From assembly GCF_945859685.1 (NCBI RefSeq), contig NC_079147.1, positions 213,717,578 to 213,781,577 on the forward strand: a DNA stretch of 64,000 nucleotides, read 5' to 3'. The notes under the pieces are model-generated. The model had not been told where the DNA came from. It was given only the letters and a program-made list of their open reading frames with translations, and did no database searches. Positions 60,201 to 64,000 of the stretch are shown here, one piece after another. Positions within the stretch are counted from its first letter, which is position 1. Every line of letters begins with the position of its first letter. The stretch comes from Eupeodes corollae (taxonomy: Eukaryota; Arthropoda; Insecta; Diptera; Syrphidae). Position numbers and translations under genes: made by a program.

Positions 60201-61292
60201 TGAACAAGCTGTATGCCAACTAGTTTGAGGTTTTTATTAGAAGTGCAAATGCACAATACTTCGATGTAGACATTGTGTGAGTGTTTGTCTAAGCAATTTA
60301 GATAGATTTACATGATCCCAATGTAATATCAGTTAACACTGGAGTGCACTCGTGGCCTAATATAGTAGACCACAGTAATAGTTTTCTTCATAGTTTAACA
60401 GAATTAAAATAATTTTTATTTTACTTTACACTCCAATCTAAAATTCATACATCATGGTTATTAAATGTTTAAGGCTAATTGAATATTACGTATAAATATT
60501 TATTTTATTTATGTACATGTTTTGAAAATAAAAAATTATTAACGTTATTAAATGGTCTACCATAGTAAGCCACGCGTGCATTGGTGTAAAAAAATAGGGC
60601 GTGTGTACTCCAATGTTAAATTAATACGTCTTTGAAAAATCTTTATAGAATAAAAAACAAGATTTGGGAAAGGTTTTAAGTTATAGAGTCTCAAAAAAAC
60701 ATTTAAGATAATTTTATTTCCCTTTGGGTTAAATGTCATTTTAAGACACAGACGTATGCAGGTAACACTAAAGAATAACTACTTATATCAACAAAATATA
60801 AATTGTTCCAAAATTACACAGTTTAAAATATCTAAACCAATAGGTTTTCATTCTTTCAAAAAATTAAAATCAACTTTCACTTAACTTAACATAAAAAACA
60901 TAATTTTATTATTTTTTTTTTACATAATTTCTTAATAGCCTTAAATCTAATTAGAACTTAAAAACTTAGAGTCATAGTTGTATTTGGTACGTCACTGTAT
61001 CACTTAAATCTAAAGCAAAACAAATCATGGCATAATTATCACATTTAGAATGTTACACAATTATTCAACTTAAAAAACATTATTTATAAATCAAAGCTTA
61101 TAATGTACAAATAGTAGTTATTATCAGTTCCTACTTGGTAGCTTCCATCTTACTCTACTTTTGTGTCATTTATAAATAAAATTAAAACTATATAAAATAT
61201 CTATCAATTTATCATCAGTTACAATTATTTGAACAAACTTTTTAAAATTATTATATTTCTATAGTTATTCACAACATGGTTCTTGTCTTATC
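57286..61292. other. AT-rich intergenic between convergent genes
   Basis: No supported gene, RNA or transposon. Contains the second copy of the duplicated flank (57300-57560) and many short AT-driven open frames. Confidence 0.5.
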
Positions 61293-61593
61293 TTACATCA
61301 TTTTTGCTTTAGTTCGTCTTGTAACCTTTTCGAATGGAAGACTTTTCGAATAACGGCGAATTCGTATACACGTCCAGACAACGGCAAAAATAAAAGCACA
61401 CGTTATCAGCGAAACAGCTAAGACAACATCCAATAGCAAATATTGAACCCATGAAAGCTTAACCCATGAATGACGCAAATGTTGAGTTCCATTATTACGG
61501 AGAACATATTCAATCCACCAGACGGCACGTTCCACAGGTCGCATTGGTTCATCGGTGAGGATTTTGTGCAGTTTGTTGATGTTCTTTTGATAT
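61293..61593 (-). CDS. UDP-glucuronosyltransferase, C-terminal exon
   Basis: Last exon of a UGT gene read on minus; the acceptor is CTTCCAG just before 61593 and the stop TAA lies at 61295-61293. It reads YQKNINKLHKILTDEPMRPV then ERAVWWIEYVLR, the conserved end of insect UGTs before the membrane anchor. One hydrophobic helix follows (about YLLLDVVLAVSLITCAFIF), then a basic tail ending KAKMM, a KxKxx dilysine ER-retention signal. The exon encodes 100 complete codons counting the stop, preceded by one base that completes a split codon. UGTs transfer sugar from UDP-sugars to small lipophilic molecules in the ER lumen. The donor-site signature exon is not found between 61594 and 64000, so either it lies beyond the window or this is an orphan exon. 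The exon itself shows no damage. Confidence 0.88.
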
Positions 61594-62149
61594 CTGGAAG
61601 AAATGAAACAAAGTTGTATTAAGAACCTGGAGTATTTAAATCACGAGCAAGATTCTGCTTAAAATAATTTTAATGGCGTTAAAAAAGTGCCTTGAAAGAG
61701 TGTTTTTTGGATGCATTTATGAAATAAGCCGTGTTTTTTTGTATTCCAGTACAAGGTACAAAGTTGATTCATTATCACAAAAATAGCGAAATTCAGACTA
61801 GGTGTGAAATCGTGTAAGTCGATTTTTGATAGTTGACTATCAAATCAAGAAAATACGTCTGTGTAAGGTAATAGTCGATTTCAAAGCTAAAACACTGTAT
61901 TTTTACACTACTAGAGTGTTTTTGTTTTAAAGTTTTAACAAAACAATTTGACATAAAATAAAAACATCAAGAAGGGGGTTTATTCGTAGACTACTATATT
62001 AACATGTGATGATGAAGCGAGCTTGAAGCTGTCAAACTTAATCATTTTTAAATCATCTTGTGCGTGGAAACACTAAACAGATTTATTTAATCTAACCTGA
62101 GATAAGCCTTTGGTGGAAACGTAGCAAAACGTAATTATCTTTTCTATCG
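61594..62149. other. Likely UGT intron start, nothing else recognised
   Basis: AT-rich sequence upstream of the UGT exon on minus. No further UGT exon is seen here. Confidence 0.5.
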
Positions 62150-62392
62150 TATTGTCTTGCAAAATAAGCCCAGTTAATCCATTTTCATTAAAAAACTGAA
62201 TAATATCAACAGTAGCAGATTGATTTTTGTTTCCCAATAAAAACATATACATAATTCCAAATGCACAAATACTCAACGAACACAGCCATCGAGGTACAAA
62301 TACAATATCAATAGTAGCAACATTTGAGAACGAAATGACATAAGATCCATTCGAAGCTCGTATAGATGTGAGAAACCCATCCGTAGTAAGAT
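62073..62392 (-). other. Open frame inside a dispersed repeat, function unknown
   Basis: On minus, an open frame runs from just after a TAG at about 62392 (possible acceptor AAAGTAG) to a stop at 62073, about 105 codons: it includes DGFLTSIRASNGSYVISFSN, IDIVFVPRWLCSLSICAFG and NQSATVDIIQFFNENGL. It contains one hydrophobic stretch. The homologous stretch at 48375-48725 is closed by stops. I do not recognise it. It could be a transposon-derived fragment or an old retrocopy. Confidence 0.35.
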
Positions 62393-62505
62393 TCTACTTT
62401 AACTTTTATCGGTAGTATTCATACTGCGGATATTGTTTTTGTTATTCGTGTAAAAAATCTAACTATACTATTGACAGATTTTCCAATAAAACACGGGTAT
62501 TATCA
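62150..62505 (-). repeat. Dispersed repeat, inverted partner of 48375-48725
   Basis: About 355 bases matching 48375-48725 in reverse orientation, ending left around TTGCAAAATAAGCCCAGTTA and right around ACACGGGTATTATCACC. Followed at once by a SINE copy. Together with its partner it brackets Stubble. Confidence 0.9.
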
Positions 62506-62539
62506 CCTAAAATATACAACCAAACAAATTGAGTATAGC

Positions 62540-62760
62540 GACAGTAAGTAAGGGACTAGTACCTAGTGACTTATAACTCTTAAATATTTCTGTCTGCGAG
62601 TCATGTTTGGGACAGATACTTTGAGAAAGCGTTTTTCATGACAAGAATTACTCTTGGAGGATTTGTCAATTCCTCGCTTGTGAACAAAACTTTACATGGT
62701 TTGAACCCAAGACAAATGACAATCCAAAGCAATAACCATGACGCCATGGACATTTCTCGC
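62540..62760 (-). repeat. SINE copy
   Basis: Reverse orientation; GACAAGAATTACTCTTGGAG, GTCAATTCCTCGC and GGTTTGAACCCAAGAC (reversed B box region) match the SINE at 57000-57285. More divergent than the others. Confidence 0.75.
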
Positions 62761-63079
62761 TGTGAAAAATTGTCAAATTTAAAAACGAAATTTGGTATCA
62801 GGAAATTCCAATCTTATGAATGTGCTTAAAAAATTCGGTCTCTGTTTGCCAAACTTATAAAGCACTTCGTCAAGTGAACAATTGAAAGAATTTCTTGCTT
62901 AACTTGTATGCTAAAAAGAGGAATTGTCGTTTACTATGCCATCCTGAAAAAAAAACACTAATTGGGCCGGCTTGCAAAAATCTACCGTCAATGGCGAACG
63001 CCACATGCAAATTATTCATGATTTTTTTGTTTCTCATATTATTGAAAATCATTTGAGAAAAAGGGGGCCTTCTATCCTG
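62761..63079. other. No recognisable feature
   Basis: Low-similarity sequence between a SINE and a LINE fragment; no gene supported. Confidence 0.45.
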
Positions 63080-64000
63080 CCATACATATTAAATATTTAG
63101 AATCACGCTCTGCCCTAAGACCTAAAGTTTTCCATACCGTTTTGGTCTGAAACTAATTCCAGCGGATATCTTTACCAGAGACACCTACAACTGCATCCCT
63201 GCCTTTAATTTAAGTAAAGACTTTAAAGTCATCTTTCCTAATAGAAACAAAACTAGACATATAATTCCTATATGTTGCAAGTAAAAAAGACTTCGATACC
63301 ACTATCTTTCCTGACGGGTCGAAAATGGAGTCTGGGGTAGGGTATCATCTCGGGTCTTTAAATGTCTCTAAGTCCTTACGGCTACCTGATTTTCCAGTGT
63401 TTTTCTAGCTGAATTACCAGGAATCAGAGAAGCATGCAGAAGAATCAACTTGAACTCAAATCAAAGTACATGTAGCTTTTCGAAATGAAAAATAAAAACT
63501 ATTTTTTAATACACAAATTTAATTTTAATGCAAAAATGAGGTTCAATTTTTTTAAATTAAAATGGTATTTAGTTTTCACTATATGAGCACTGTAGTCCGT
63601 TCGCTTTGATTTATGCCAAGTGAATAATGAATCGCTTTGTTTCTTGTTTTCCAGTTTACCGCTTACAAGAAAAATAGAAGTAACAGAAGAATAACATTCG
63701 ATTTCGTTTATTTATTCTCGCAGGTATATAAAGAAAAGAATGAAGTACATAACAGATGTAGCTGTCAAAGAGTTGGCAATAACCACATACATAATAGTAC
63801 ATTCGACTACAACATCCTCTATACTAGGGATAAACTATCCGGCGTAAACATCTACCTCCTCCACTCTTATTTAGGTTTCTGGTCATAGTGGCATGGATGG
63901 AAATGAACGGACTGATAAGTTAACCCTGCAAGTAGTGTCCGACCGAAGGTCGATTTTCAGCCGAAGCCGAAGCCGAATTATTAGGCTGAAAGAAAATCTT
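63080..64000 (+). mobile_element. LINE fragment with split RNase H domain, runs off the window
   Basis: The plus strand reads IPADIFTRDTYNCIPAFN-like and IFPNRNKTRHIIPI-like remains (about 63150-63280), then DGSKMESGVGYHLGSLNVSK and RLPDFPVF (63316-63405), the start of an I/jockey-type RNase H domain. About 450 bp of unrelated AT-rich sequence follow, then VSGHSGMDGNERTDKL (63872-63922), the end of the same domain. The sequence beyond contains three GCCGAA units (63961-63978) and continues past the window edge. Confidence 0.72.

Overview
The window looks like nuclear DNA of a fly (Diptera, probably Brachycera). It is AT-rich, the genes have short introns with GT...AG borders, and most recognisable sequence is dead transposable elements. 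The serine protease at the right end closely resembles Drosophila Stubble, from memory of that family. Species cannot be named from the sequence alone.

Two host genes can be supported. The first is a complete or nearly complete eight-exon coding region on + (52379-55367) for a Stubble (Sb)-type membrane-anchored serine protease of about 743 residues: N-terminal hydrophobic anchor, six-cysteine disulfide-knotted domain, long Ser/Thr/Pro stem, then a trypsin-like protease with intact His546, Asp596 and Ser694. The second is the C-terminal exon of a UDP-glucuronosyltransferase (UGT) on - (61293-61593), carrying the membrane anchor and a dilysine tail. Its other exons are not in the window. The two genes converge across about 5.9 kb of very AT-rich DNA.

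From 1 to about 52 kb I see no other host gene. This stretch is a transposon graveyard: non-LTR retrotransposon (LINE) fragments of several lineages (1.4-2.9, 7.5-8.2, 13.1-14.0, 16.9-19.2, 24.5-26.1, 35.0-37.9, 43.3-43.8 kb), a hAT-like remnant (6.5-7.3 kb), several Tc1/mariner remnants (14.1, 23.5, 39.6, 40.7, 49.9-51.4 kb), tRNA-derived SINE copies, and two better preserved DNA elements. Part of it (perhaps from a TATA-containing, GC-richer region near 31.9 kb or one near 47 kb) may be 5' intron of Stubble; that is inference.

The two well-preserved elements are the most interesting. (1) At 10536-12977, two 295-bp inverted repeats, nearly identical, enclose a frameshifted gene for a PIN/FEN/XPG-like nuclease protein with a C-terminal cysteine cluster and a poly-glutamate tail. 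It resembles a poorly described, widespread arthropod protein family and may be an Academ-type or new transposon class. (2) At 26472-29003, a pogo-type transposon has 29-bp perfect inverted repeats, eight copies of a GAGATGCCGC-like motif near its ends, an intron, an HTH_psq DNA-binding domain, a DDD catalytic core and a C-terminal PHD finger; its gene is broken only by one indel in an A8 run. A nested LINE insertion with an exact 7-bp target duplication (17551-18440) is also clear.
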